From the NCBI GenBank assembly GCA_948099385.1, contig CANUEZ040000069.1:763501-827500 (forward strand): 64,000 nt of DNA, in the 5' to 3' direction. This document shows, piece by piece, positions 37,288 to 47,310 of this stretch; within the stretch, counting starts at the first letter, position 1, and every line of letters begins with the position of its first letter. The notes beneath the pieces were generated by a model that did no database searches, was not told the origin of the DNA, and saw only the letters and a list, made by a program, of their open reading frames with translations. This DNA is from Fasciola hepatica (lineage: Eukaryota; Platyhelminthes; Trematoda; Plagiorchiida; Fasciolidae). Position numbers and translations under genes: made by a program.

Positions 37288-37490
37288 AACATATTTGGAG
37301 AACACAGTTTGGCGAACAAGCTCGTTTTCAGTGATTCATAATCATGCCATTACATTACAATATATTACGACAAGTCAAAGGGGTTGAACCAATTAGATAA
37401 ATGGGAAGTGACAAAATTAATAATGAAAGGGGTGGGGGTGGGGGAGGGGAAGAAAACAATTGTAATCCGGGCTTAAATCAAAACCGGATG
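37288..37490 (+). repeat. Left inverted end of the Penelope-like element
   Basis: 203-bp arm pairing with 38600-38802. It stops about 10 bp before the RT fragment. Confidence 0.9.
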
Positions 37491-37498
37491 GGGTAGCA

Positions 37499-37714
37499 AT
37501 GGGCTCCCCACTCGGACCACTACTTGCGGATGTCTTTATGGCAAAGTTAGAAAATGGCCCACTTGAATCTATAATCCAAAACTGTATTGTATACAAACGC
37601 TACGCAGATGATATTTTCTGTGTTATCAACTCGTCAGAACACATAAGCCAGCTGTTGGACAGCTTTAACTCAGCTCACACAAATTTACGTTTCACAATAG
37701 AAATAGTCAGATAA
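37499..37714 (+). pseudogene. Penelope-like RT palm fragment
   Basis: Encodes MGSPLGPLLADVFMAKLE and then YKRYADDIFCV (YADD at 37601-37612), the RT palm with both catalytic aspartates. Fingers and the N-terminal part are missing. The frame breaks just before the downstream ORF at 37740, so RT and endonuclease are no longer one protein. Confidence 0.85.
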
Positions 37715-37739
37715 TACAATCGCCTTCCTTGACGTTCGG

Positions 37740-38576
37740 ATGAACCGCCTTGAAGACGGCTCAATCAGCCGGTCGGTACATAGAAAAGCAACGTGGAATG
37801 GGCAATACATTCACTTCCACAGCTTCGTGCCTCTAAAGATTAAAAAGAACCTAATTCGATGCATCACAAACAGGGCAAGAAGAATATGTTCGGAGGACAC
37901 CGTTGAAGAAGAGCTGCAAACGGTGCGAACAACTTTCATCCAAAACGGCTACCCGGACCGGCTGGTTGAGAAGATAATGCGAGATAAAGTGGAAACCCCA
38001 AGGAAGTTCGGGGTGGAAAGAAAGCCGATATACATCTCTTTGCCATTCAAGGGTGATACGTTGGCAGAGACTGTGCAGAGAAGATTGTCAGGGGTAATCA
38101 GCAAAACTTTCTACGCAGCTAAGCTCCGGGTTCTGTTCGAATCCCGGCCGGTAGTGCTTTTGCGGTTGAAAGACAAAGTGCCTGATTCTGCAGCCTCATT
38201 TTGTGTTTATTCATTCACTTGTTCCTGTGGAACAACGTATATCGGCCGCACGACCAGGCGTTTGTCTGAACGGATCCGCGAACACCACCCTGCATGGTTG
38301 AACACTGGAGCAGTTAAGTCACTCACTAGCGCTATCGTTTCACACCTTGCGCAGACTAATCACGCAGTAAACGTGGCTGAGGCCTTCCGTGCGCTGTATA
38401 AGGTTCGGGGTCGGCAATCAAGACCGGCAAAGTGTCGCATGCTAGCCACAGCTGAGGCCGTCAGCATCCGTCTCCACAACCCCCCTCTATGCGCTCAAAA
38501 ACAATTTGTATGTGCCCTTAAGCTTCCCTGGCCCTCCGTCCACCCTACAACGGTCCATAGAACAGATGAAAACTGA
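37740..38576 (+). CDS. Penelope-like element C-terminal region with GIY-YIG endonuclease
   Basis: A 278-codon open frame, the longest in the window. Residues 1-60 hold the post-RT block (HRKATWNGQYIHFHSF). About 60-150 is the linker. About 155-185 is the GIY-YIG core, CSCGTTYIGRTTRRLSERI, with the conserved Tyr/Gly and a following Arg, then REHHPAWLNTGA. A C-terminal tail follows. The cysteine pair before the core (FTCSC) is as expected for the subfamily. The nuclease would nick target DNA for RT priming. It is open but separated by a frameshift from its RT, so autonomous activity is unlikely. Confidence 0.85.
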   Translation: MNRLEDGSISRSVHRKATWNGQYIHFHSFVPLKIKKNLIRCITNRARRICSEDTVEEELQTVRTTFIQNGYPDRLVEKIMRDKVETPRKFGVERKPIYISLPFKGDTLAETVQRRLSGVISKTFYAAKLRVLFESRPVVLLRLKDKVPDSAASFCVYSFTCSCGTTYIGRTTRRLSERIREHHPAWLNTGAVKSLTSAIVSHLAQTNHAVNVAEAFRALYKVRGRQSRPAKCRMLATAEAVSIRLHNPPLCAQKQFVCALKLPWPSVHPTTVHRTDEN

Positions 38577-38599
38577 AAATACACGAGAAAAACAATACA

Positions 38600-38802
38600 C
38601 ATCCGGTTTTGATTTAAGCCCGGATTACAATTGTTTTCTTCCCCTCCCCCACCCCCACCCCTTTCATTATTAATTTTGTCACTTCCCATTTATCTAATTG
38701 GTTCAACCCCTTTGACTTGTCGTAATATATTGTGATGTATTGGCATGATTATGAATCACTGAAAACGAGCTTGTTCGCCAAACTGTGTTCTCCAAATGTG
38801 TT
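38600..38802 (-). repeat. Right inverted end of the Penelope-like element
   Basis: 203-bp arm pairing with 37288-37490. Confidence 0.9.
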
Positions 38803-38949
38803 CATTGGGAATTTTCCGACATTAGAACAACATATCATGGGAGTGATATCGTGTGTGAATGTGCGTGAGTGTGTAAATGTGCGTGAGTGTGTGAACGTTT
38901 AAATGACCCAGTCACATCTGCATGCGTGATGCATTGTCTGTCCTAATGG

Positions 38950-39035
38950 GTTGTGGCTAAACCAGGATTGGAACCTGGATCGGAAGTGGTTGCTATCGCC
39001 GCATTGCTGATAACACAACCACGGAACTTACACTT
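38950..39035 (-). repeat. tRNA-like sequence (weak)
   Basis: The minus strand has a B-box-like CAGGTTCCAATCCTGG about 50 nt after GGTTGTGTTATCAGC. No complete cloverleaf was found, so it may be a decayed SINE head. Confidence 0.25.
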
Positions 39036-39560
39036 CCTCCAGGGTCTGTGGATTCGATCAGCGCGTCGATAACCGATCAGACTCGGTTATGTGGTTCCCC
39101 AGCGGACAAACTACGTCCATCTTCCAGCAACCTTACAGTTGTAGTCTTCGCAAACACATCTCGCGCCACATCGTCATTCGATTGTCGGATCTCCTCCACA
39201 GCAGCCTTCGTCCAGTTTCCTCTTAGTAGGGTTTTGTGGCGCACTAGCAACAACTCACCTATTTTCAGTTCCAGGACCTTTCTCAGCCAACGTTGCTTAG
39301 TCTGCAGCAGCGGTAAATAGTAACTAATCCATTTGATCCAGAGGATATCGGCGAGACGCCGCTCCTGTCACCATCGATCATTTAGATTTCTGGGTCTGGA
39401 GATTCGTCCATCGGAGCAGATGGTATGTGCGTTAAGTTGTAAGGGATTTGGAGTCATCACGGGATACTCATTTGGTTCCGAGTTCAGACACAAAGGTTTA
39501 TCAGCATTTTCTGAAGCCGGAACGTTTGTAAAGGCTACTGCTGCATTCCCAGGTCAGTTA
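39036..39560 (-). pseudogene. BEL/Pao integrase C-terminal fragment
   Basis: Minus-strand reading gives MTPNPLQLN, then RRLADILWIKWISYYLPLLQ, TKQRWLRKVLELKIGELLLV, RGNWTKAAVEE and a TVRLLEDGRSLSAG end. This is the conserved tail of BEL/Pao integrases (PxTPNHLL; RxxLADxFWxRWxxEYLPxLQ; KW; GDLVLV; RGxW). One stop lies between the first two blocks. No RT or protease is attached. It lies inside the 36.8-40.1 kb inverted-repeat bracket beside the Penelope-like element. Confidence 0.8.
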
Positions 39561-39798
39561 GCTGGGTGAAACCCCATTCCTTTGGAGTGTTTATCTCAAA
39601 TGGCTAACTACGCGTCGAACAGTTTGAGTCGATTCGATGCAGAAGCCATCGACGTAGAATGATCCCTGTAGAAGTTTACAATCGAATTCTGTGACGTGTA
39701 TGACCTTCCATTAATTGCTTTGTTCAAGGCAAGCATGTTGCAACACGGTGATTATTTAACAACAAAGGACTCACAGTCATTTGATACACATTTGGTAT

Positions 39799-40096
39799 GC
39801 AGTCATGCGGTGAAACACACATGCATAAACCCACACCAAGACGACCTGGAATCCGTCAGATGCACACACGCGCACACAGACACAGATCGGCAGACCTAGG
39901 ACGGTGATTATGCCAACCAATCAGCTTCGAGCATCTTGTTGTATACTTGTCTGTTCTCCCTTCGCACTATCAAATAACAAACTGTTCTATGCAGACTGTG
40001 TTGACCCGTACGTTACTCAGAAACTTGGAGGCATTTGGTCGTACTTTTTTCTGTTCATTTATTACCACTTACCAATTACAGTACCTTATTCCGACT
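39799..40096 (-). repeat. Right arm of the 298-bp inverted repeat
   Basis: Pairs with 36785-37082. The sequence immediately outside, 40097-40318, is the inverse of 34940-35160. Confidence 0.9.
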
Positions 40097-40684
40097 GAAA
40101 CCGTTAAAATGTCCACAAAGTATCTTTGTCCCTTCACCTTCAACTTGCTCCACAGACAATGTGACAAACAATAAGGATCATTTTCCCTACAACGCACTCC
40201 ATAGACTAACTAAGGATAATGATTGATAGCACCCTCTGGTGGTTTGGGCGCATTCAATCGTGTTAGAAACCAAACCGTTTGTATTTGCGCGTTTATAAGC
40301 TCACGCATTTCCAGACTTCACAATCAATCCTATCTACTAGCGTCTATCAATGTGTTCTCCCTACCTTGATCAGTCGTTCTCGTTTTTGTGAAAAATCATC
40401 TCTAGTTGAAATTGCACAGTCTAATGTTAATTGATCGTGCTTCCTTGATCTTCGTTCATCAGCTAATCCTTAAACGTATTGGTAGAAATATTGCCTCACT
40501 TATAAGGTGTACGCACAAGATATTTGTGGACAATACACTCTATGTATTAATACTCCTACTGGAATACCCGTTTCAGTTTTCAGTATATCCCATGTCACAA
40601 TACCATTTATATGAATTCTCCTGTCTCGTACTTTGCTCACACATTCATCCAACAGCAAGTGAGACATAAAGATGTTGTGTGTGT

Positions 40685-40765
<81 letters not shown>

Positions 40766-41830
40766 AGAGCAGTAAGTTAGTTGTGCACAAGTTCCCGTGC
40801 ATGGAATTCAGCACTATTTTCAGTGTGTCGAAAGTGAAGTCGACAGAAGCCTTAAGAAGGTTGGTTCAGTTAAAAGTATGCTACTGAAGAAAATAGTGAC
40901 GTCGAAATCATGCGTCAGAAAAGATCGTAGAGGAAATAATCCCAGAATAATGTCCGGGAAATTTTCGTTTTTTCCGAACGATCGAAGTCACTACAGCAGT
41001 CCGGCATCAGAAAGCGTAGAAACCTTTCGAAAATGTTAGGGAGGTAAATGTATACAAACGATATTCGTGCACTTTAATGCGTGCAAAGTACGTGAACGTA
41101 GCTGTGCTGTGGGAAGCTGGCGGGCAGAATCCGTGGTATACATAAGTCGGTGAATGTTGGTCTGGCGTAAATCAGATTCGTTGCCAATGATATCGGAATG
41201 CCACACCAATACTCCCCAATGTCGGGTGGCCGTTAACCAGTACGATATCCGGAAGCCAAATCGGTAGGGCCTTCAGTGACCATAAACGACAACGGTCGGG
41301 CCGAACCAGAACGCGAAAGCTTGTGCCGAAATTCTCCAATATTTGTGGGCCAGCAAAGCGTATCATATGTCAAGACAAAATAAAAAGAAAAGAAATGAAA
41401 ATATCGTATAGCAACGGCAATAGACGTGACAAGTATACTGTAATAACTAGTGACGCATGTCAAATCGTGAAGGAATGATAAACATGAAAGATATTACTGC
41501 GAAATGCGATGGTAAAGGTTGCGCTTGGCCTAGTCGTGAAAGTATGTCGGGGAAACCATCTTCCGACCTGAGAGTCAGACGGAAGCCTCACTCGCAGACG
41601 GGTTTGTGGACGTGCTGCGCTAACTTGAACGTGAGACGGTATTCTTATTCGAGGACGTAGCAGAGCTAATGGGTTTCTGACGTGAACGTCAGACGATAAT
41701 CTCATTCGAAGTCGTAGCAGGCAGTACCATCTGAGCGCTGTCCGGAAAGTGAGATTATGGCCTTATTCGAAGAAGTAGCAGGGAACGCTGACCGCAGATC
41801 CTGACGTGACACGGAAGTGTCGTCAACAGG
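40097..41830 (-). repeat. LTR-like / 3' non-coding region of a Ty3/gypsy family
   Basis: Collinear with 51647-52320 with small gaps. In both places it directly follows (in minus orientation) an integrase C-terminus of the same family, so it is probably the 3' UTR plus LTR. It contains a (TA)n tract at 40688-40763 where the other copy has GA repeats. The second LTR was not located. Confidence 0.55.
40688..40763. repeat. (TA)n microsatellite
   Basis: About 76 bp of pure alternating TA. ORFs of Tyr-Ile across it are artefacts. Confidence 0.97.
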
Positions 41831-42950
41831 CAGTGCAGGACTAACATCGAATCTCATATCAACGGTCGATGTACCATCACCAACGTACGCGGCTTTGAGA
41901 CGAACGATGCTAACAGTATAGACGCAGCCGTGTCAATCAACCTTAAATGTTTTATCGGGACGAGAAATCGCACAGAATGGACCTTCCTAAGGTTGTTGTA
42001 TTGTTTTATGTACCGAATCAACATGAATGAATACATTCGGACAAGTTTCACGTTCCGTTGGAACAAAATCCTGTCGCCGCTGCACTAGAGTCTGCGGCGG
42101 AGAGAGATTTTACATGTATGTAGACAAACGATGAACGTAAGTCTGTGTGATAAGTGATTCTGTACTACGTAAGATACGACTTCTCGCCAAACGGAGCTCG
42201 TAATTGATACTGTAATCAACTGTAATTGATACAATCATGCTATTCTCATCAGGAAGACGACTACCATGATCAGCTCTTAGTCTGGAGAGGGCATAGGTGT
42301 GCCCAAAAATTGTTGTTTTGATCAAGCGTAATTCAGTATCATAACCTAACAACTTTGTGGTCCAAAGCTACAAGCGATTTGCTGGTACTTCCTTCCCTCT
42401 TGCTAGTAATGGATAATGACGGCTTGTGATCAGTAAGGGGGGGTATATTTTCTTCCATGTGACATCTTATGGAACATTTCAGTGCGAAAGTCAGTCAATA
42501 CATCATAATTTTCATTCTTACGGCAATTCTTCTTTGCTGGTATGAGTAACCCAGAGACATGATATACCGCTATGGGGAAATTCGTGCAGCAAAACGGTCC
42601 CAATTCCATAATCAGAAGCGTTAGCTGTCACAGTCATGGGCATATTGGGTTATAGTGAGTAAGGGTTAAGTCGGACAGAAACTCACCAACAAATGACAAT
42701 TGCTCACCTGATGCTGTTCCAGGAATATGGTTAGTTTGCTAACAAACTAGTCGGAGTAATAAATTCCACGCAGCCCCAGAAATGATAGTACCATCAGATG
42801 CTGTGTCCATTTGCAATATCACTGGCTGTTTATTGAAGAACATAGAAAAGTACTTCTCATGGGACTTGAAATCGAATGCATTCATGAAAAATTGAGATTG
42901 GAGAAACGGTGACGTCTGGTCGATGCACCGTCATATTTCTGTGGCTTGGG
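41831..42950 (-). pseudogene. Internally deleted Ty3/gypsy element (protease, RNase H, integrase tail)
   Basis: Minus strand from 42.95 kb down. A protease-like VILQMDTASDGTIISG lies near 42.8 kb, with DTA in place of DTG. The RT is missing. RNase H follows with NASDYGIGTVLLHEFP, then LLITSRHYPLL, VPANRLxLW and GHTYALSRL (42.2-42.66 kb). The integrase C-terminus at 41.85-42.07 kb ends in the VSIDRLKxAY type motif. The integrase tail shares with the 52.4-kb copy a stop in place of the expected Tyr before the EGPF block, so both descend from one defective or recoded ancestor. Confidence 0.72.
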
Positions 42951-43609
42951 ACGGCCGCGACAGATGCTTTCTTTATGAACAATTCTCCAACAAACTTCAC
43001 ATTCGTGTGACCTATACGTACAAGATCAGCTCGTGATCAGCATTTTCATTTACGATTTCTGCTGAACATTCAGTTCCCTCTGGTAAGCGAAGTTCACTAA
43101 GGTGGCGTCCGTGTACGGTTGCGTCTTTAGGGCCCGTGATCTCGACCATGGATTGACCAATTTGCATTGTAATGATCCCATCGGCTGGTCCATGATCGTT
43201 GCCTCGGTAGTGCGTAGCTTCACTAGAACCTAGGCATCTTCGTGGCGATCCGAGACTTTACAATTTGACCAACGTGACTGGAGTTCCTTTCGTCGTTGAA
43301 TGCACTCGATTTCGACATTGTACCAGAAAATTGTCCAAAAAAGTCTAAAATTCCAAAAGTATTTTTGAATTGGCTGAGGCGAGGTCGCTGTTTGCTGTAC
43401 GTACCACGTTTTCCGCAGCACCGCTAGAACATGGATGATGATGTGACGTCCGAAGATGTTCGCAACCAATACTATACAACCAACATTTCAACTCAGATAC
43501 ACAGAATTGGGGACCATTGTCGGTGAGGTGCATTTGTGGGATACCTTCCCGGCCGAAGCACTGCCTCAGAGACTGGACGTCAAACGACGTGGTTGGCGTT
43601 TGCTGTGTT

Positions 43610-44115
43610 CGGAATCAACGGAGAACACAGTATGCAACAAATTCGTTTATTAGTGCATCAGTGAGCACGTAGGCAAGCATGCAGGCAAGCAATAATGTGA
43701 ATCATCCATAGCCAAGCCCAAGCAGTACGTGATGGAATACGGTCAAGCAGGACAACACAGCAGCAACGAACCAACGAGCACGTATGGCTCAGTGCCAAAG
43801 TCTGACTGCCTACATCAAGCCGTTCGTCATATGGGGTGAAGTCACAGCGATGTGCGTACGTGCATACATGCCTGGGTGATAGTAGTCGTAAGCAGTACGT
43901 GAGAACGAATGTGTGTTCAGATACACCGTATGGTAAGTGCACGCATGATAGTGTGAAAAATGGATGGGAACAAAGAATCAGTGTCAGTCTCACGCGCAAC
44001 TAACCGCATGTAATCGGTAAAGTGGAACAGAGCAGAGCGTGGCACAGACAGGCATCCAACACGCGAGTGCAAGGCCAACGGGACCAAAATGAATGCCAAT
44101 GACACATGGATTGAC
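43610..44115 (-). other. About 0.5-kb insertion inside the integrase core
   Basis: The integrase frame is lost after KWPEAFLTST and resumes about 500 bp later. The inserted DNA contains a 113-codon minus-strand frame of unrecognised content. One end (GGAGAACACAG then AACAAATTCGTTT) loosely resembles the Penelope end sequence, so it may be a solo terminal repeat. Confidence 0.4.
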
Positions 44116-44326
44116 CACACAACAGCGTTGATGTTAAAAATGCCTCAGGCCATTTCGAATATGAATCGATTCATACCGATGCTTGGTATCTGTTCAGTAA
44201 GGGGTCACATAAATCGGCGTGTATGCGTTGCCATGGCATGTAGCTCTCGGGCCACGGATTCCGGTTGTTCAGTTTAGACTTCACTTTGTATGAGCACATA
44301 TCACAGTTCTTGGCTGTTTCATATAT

Positions 44327-44618
44327 ATAATATGATTCATCATGCAGCTTGAACGCGCAACTCACCATTGAAAACCATGGAAGCACTGTACAGCTGTTTC
44401 ATCCTTGTTGGAAATCATCAGCAGTGCACATCCACCGAGCCCCCACGGGGACTCGAACCCGGGGTGAACGATTGTGAATCGAACACCTTAACCACAAGGC
44501 TATCCGGGCTGGCTCTCAACGGTTTGTTGAACATCTACAATGGTGAGTTGAGCGTTCAAGCTGCATGATGAATCATATTATATACAAATCTAATCTCCTA
44601 CTACTCAATTGCTTCATA
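44327..44618 (-). repeat. tRNA-derived SINE, copy 2, with 9-bp target duplication
   Basis: The tRNA-like head (minus strand 44508-44438) has an A-box TAGCCTTGTGG and a perfect B-box GGTTCGAGTCC. The acceptor stem has two mismatches, so it is not a functional tRNA. The body matches the 23.5-kb SINE. It is bordered by TTCATATAT at 44318-44326 and 44610-44618, consistent with a target-site duplication in the integrase frame. Inside, 44-bp arms (44326-44369 and 44539-44582) are inverted copies around the tRNA-like part. Confidence 0.72.
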
Positions 44619-44879
44619 TATGTCCGCATCCAATTCAGGCCAGCAACACATGCCAAGTCAAAAGCTCCATGTTCTCCACCCCAAGATACCACGACACAAT
44701 ACTCTCTCAGGTTATACGCATAGTTCTTCTTGATTCACGAAAAAACTGCTGGTAATTTCATTTCACTTCCGGTTGCCAGCCTTTCTTGATAGCACAAATT
44801 TCCTACGGGTAGTATCGTTGAATTTATTTTCGTAGCTCCTCCATCGACACAGAATCGGCCGGTGATATGGAATCACACT

Positions 44880-45480
44880 ATTCGGCAGCGGCGAATCCCG
44901 AGTATATTGACGGAAAATCAGCATGCGGGATTTTTACACCAGGAAGGTGTAGGATGTCGTAATTAGACGTAGCAAGGGCAATATTCCTTCGTTGCATCAT
45001 GGTGGGCGTGTACTTGGCAACGGACTTATTCGGGTCGAATGGAAATTATAGAGCTTGGTGGTTCGTCACAATTGTGAATTTTAAACCAAACAGGTACTTA
45101 TGAAGGTGTTGTATCGCCCGGAACACCGCCAGTGATTCTTTCAGGGTCTGCAAGTAATCTCTCTCAGAAAAATTCAGAAGTCAGAAAATACAGATGGTTG
45201 GGCATTCATCTTGTCCAAGCAGTGCACCGATTCCAACCTCAGATGCATCCATGATTCGCACTGCTTGCTTGGATGGCACCAATGAGGCTAACGTTGGACG
45301 TTAATTTATGCTGCTTATCATATCTTGCATGATTCTCTCGCATTGGACAGTCCACTGCCACACATTGGATGACTGGACGAGCAACAAGGGCTGCGCCTTT
45401 GTTACGAAATTCGGTATGAATCTCGAATAGTATTGCAGACAACCAAGAATCGATCTCAAGTAAGCTTGATTCCTTGGTCA
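44880..45480 (-). pseudogene. Ty3/gypsy RNase H remnant
   Basis: Minus-strand frame reads LKESLAVFRAIQHLHKYLFG, FTIVTNHQAL, a stop, then KYTPTMMQRRNIAL, YDILHLPGVKIPHAD. It matches the RNase H core (YLxGxxFxxxTDHxAL; YDIxYxPGxxxxxAD). Confidence 0.72.
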
Positions 45481-45609
45481 CTCCGTTTCGGTTGTAGGTC
45501 GGAAATGATCAGGTTCCCACTGGTACCCCCTAACGTTCACCCTGAAGCCGAGATAGTTTAACTACCGGACACCGAACTTGCAGTTTGCAGACTTGGTCAA
45601 AACATTCTT

Positions 45610-46110
45610 TGCTACGAATCGATCTGCATCGAGTGATGATTATGTTCCTCCTTCGACGCACCAAAGACGATCACATCACCCTGGTATGCCATTACTAAGG
45701 TCAAACCTTCAATCACCTTGTCGATAGTAGCCTGGAAAATGCCCGATATAACATGCATAGTAAAGGGTGGAACGTTGTACTGAAACATACCCCAAGGGAC
45801 ATTGATGGTGGTAACTGGCCTCGATTCTGGGAGCAGCCAAATTTGCAGGTATGCGTCAGTTTGACCAATATTCGAAAAGTGCGTACTGCTGAGCATGGAT
45901 TTCGTAAAGTCTTCGGTTTGATAGTGGTCGCCGCGCATCTTCGCAATGGTGCATTCACAGTAATTCTGAAGTCACCACAAATACGTAGCTTTTTCACATC
46001 GCTTTTCATTGCCACAACTATTGGAGTAGCTCAAGAAGACGAATTGACTGGGATAATCACGTCATTCGTTTCCATATATCTCAATGCCTTAAGAACCCAT
46101 TCTCTTAGAC
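45610..46110 (-). pseudogene. Ty3/gypsy reverse transcriptase, catalytic site lost
   Basis: Two overlapping frames give PIVVAMKSDVKKLRICGDFR (fingers), then DAYLQ, FQYNVPPFTMHVISGIFQAT, and AYQGDVIVFG where the catalytic YxDD box is expected. The first Asp of the box is replaced, so the enzyme would be inactive even if the frame were whole. Confidence 0.8.
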
Positions 46111-46469
46111 CGTGCGACAGCACTCTTTGTTTGACGAGCACCGGATCGCCATCGACGTCCAACTTTATCGACTGCACCGCCATTCCGTCACGATTGTTGG
46201 AGAATCACAGGATCAACAGGACTGGCTGACGCTGTGTGAAATGAACGTCAGTGATTCATAGCTCACAGTGCATTCAATCCCAGAACAGACCGACTGTCAA
46301 CTAAAATCAGGAAGCGAACTGGGACGTATGTTTGCTGCTTGGATTACACCATTAGGTTCGTCTCAACCAACAGCGTGGGATGGGGTTTGGGGGCCCGGTT
46401 GCATCCTGGATGCGTATGTCATTGAGTTTTATGGTTTCCTGAGAGCAAATCATCTTTAACATTTACTAA

Positions 46470-46600
46470 AGAATAATGGGCTTACTACTTGCCGTATCCA
46501 CAATGAACTCAAGTTGAAATCCGCATTGAAATGATACCGGTTTGTACAGGAACCGATCGTTCTGACCGGTGGTCTTCAGTGTGTAAATAGGCTTGGTATC
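46470..46600 (-). pseudogene. Ty3/gypsy protease remnant
   Basis: Reads FQCGFQLEFIVDTASSKPII, an aspartic protease active-site region with DTA where DTG is usual. Stops follow at once. Confidence 0.65.
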
Positions 46601-46639
46601 TTCGGTTTTGTTCGTTTCGGTCAACTCTATCATGTTACA

Positions 46640-47310
46640 TTCGGATCCGCGGCATGCCTTTCGTATGTGACCAGTTTTAGAACATGCATGGTCATTGGCT
46701 TAACGGAATCGAGACATTGAACGCAAATGGAAATCTCCGTATGACATGCATCTGTTCACATGTTTTCGAGACACTGCAGCATCGGAATGACGTGACTGGT
46801 TGACGTGTACTTGGTGGTTAAGGTGCGGGTGCATTGGTTTGAACGTCTTTTGTTGAAACAAAATTGCGGTCTCAGGCGTGGTGGCAAATTGCACTTCGTC
46901 CAATTACTCACAGAACCTGCGAGCCTCTGTAAAGCTAAAGCTCTTCTGTTCCGGCAAGCGCCGCTGTAGGGTGATGTTGATTCCAGCAATTATTCGATCA
47001 CAGAGTATATTCTCCAAACGATCACCATAATTGCAGCGGGTCGCCTGTTGATTCAACTGTAGAATGAATTCGCGACAAGAAACTTTTTGTCCTCGCACCA
47101 GTGAGTTGAATTTCGCTCATTTGGTGCCCTGGAAATTTATTGGTATTACCATAGTTCAGCAGAAGTTCCTTCAGTTTCTCAAACGGCAGTTTTGCACTGG
47201 AAAACACAGCGGTGACCAGAACTGGGAGTGGTGATCTGCCTGGCCCAGTTGAGGAAACACAACCACCGCCCAAAGATCCGGTTCGAGTACTATAAGTCAA
47301 GCAAGCCAAA
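46640..47310 (-). pseudogene. Ty3/gypsy gag remnant with zinc knuckle
   Basis: Frame pieces at 47022-47309 and 46904-47098 carry LPFEKLKELLLNYG and CREFILQLNQQATRCNYG with LCDRIIAGI and LQRRLPEQKSFSFTEA, the standard gag capsid order. HACSKTGHIRKACRG near 46.65 kb is a CCHC-type knuckle. Shared residues GCVSST and LPVLVTA link it to the 55.7-kb gag fragment. Confidence 0.72.

Larger units (their letters stand above)
37288..38802 (+). mobile_element. Penelope-like element with inverted 203-bp ends
   Basis: A 1.5-kb unit bounded by reverse-complementary 203-bp arms, 37288-37490 and 38600-38802. The arms share GGCGAACAAGCTCG and a G/C-rich run beside ACAATTGTAATCCGG. Inside is a 5'-truncated RT followed by a GIY-YIG endonuclease. 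Penelope-like elements commonly carry terminal repeats that may be direct or inverted (established knowledge), so this is a 5'-truncated insertion preceded by an inverted terminal copy. The same end sequence recurs at 13.64 and 63.2 kb. Confidence 0.85.
43070..44760 (-). pseudogene. Ty3/gypsy integrase split by two insertions
   Basis: WPELDADIYE at 44.6 kb and TAKNCDMCSYKV at 44.3 kb are the two halves of the HHCC zinc finger, separated by a SINE. The core begins PWQRIHADLCDP and continues IDSYSKWPEAF at 44.13 kb. It is cut by about 0.5 kb of other DNA and resumes near 43.6 kb (FDVQSLRQCFGREGIPQ), then LTDNGPQFC and HPCSSGAAENVV with the catalytic Asp and Glu. A C-terminal TVHGRHLSELRLPEG block follows near 43.1 kb. 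Confidence 0.78.
43070..47310 (-). mobile_element. Ty3/gypsy retrotransposon, near-complete order of domains but decayed
   Basis: Minus strand, 5' to 3': gag (47.3-46.64 kb), protease (46.6-46.47), RT (46.1-45.6), RNase H (45.5-44.88), integrase (44.76-43.07). The integrase is interrupted by two insertions. The gag-PR-RT-RH-IN order defines Ty3/gypsy. The gag knuckle and DTAS-type protease recall the CsRn1-like flatworm lineage (inference). No matching LTR pair was found. Confidence 0.8.

Noticed and set aside
43658..43999. 113-codon minus-strand ORF rich in Cys, Leu and Arg
   Set aside because: Sits inside an insertion in an integrase and shows no domain; better explained as non-coding repeat.
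44438..44508. Functional tRNA gene (possible CAC anticodon)
   Set aside because: A and B boxes are good but the acceptor and anticodon stems have mismatches, and the flanking body recurs at 23.5 kb: a SINE.
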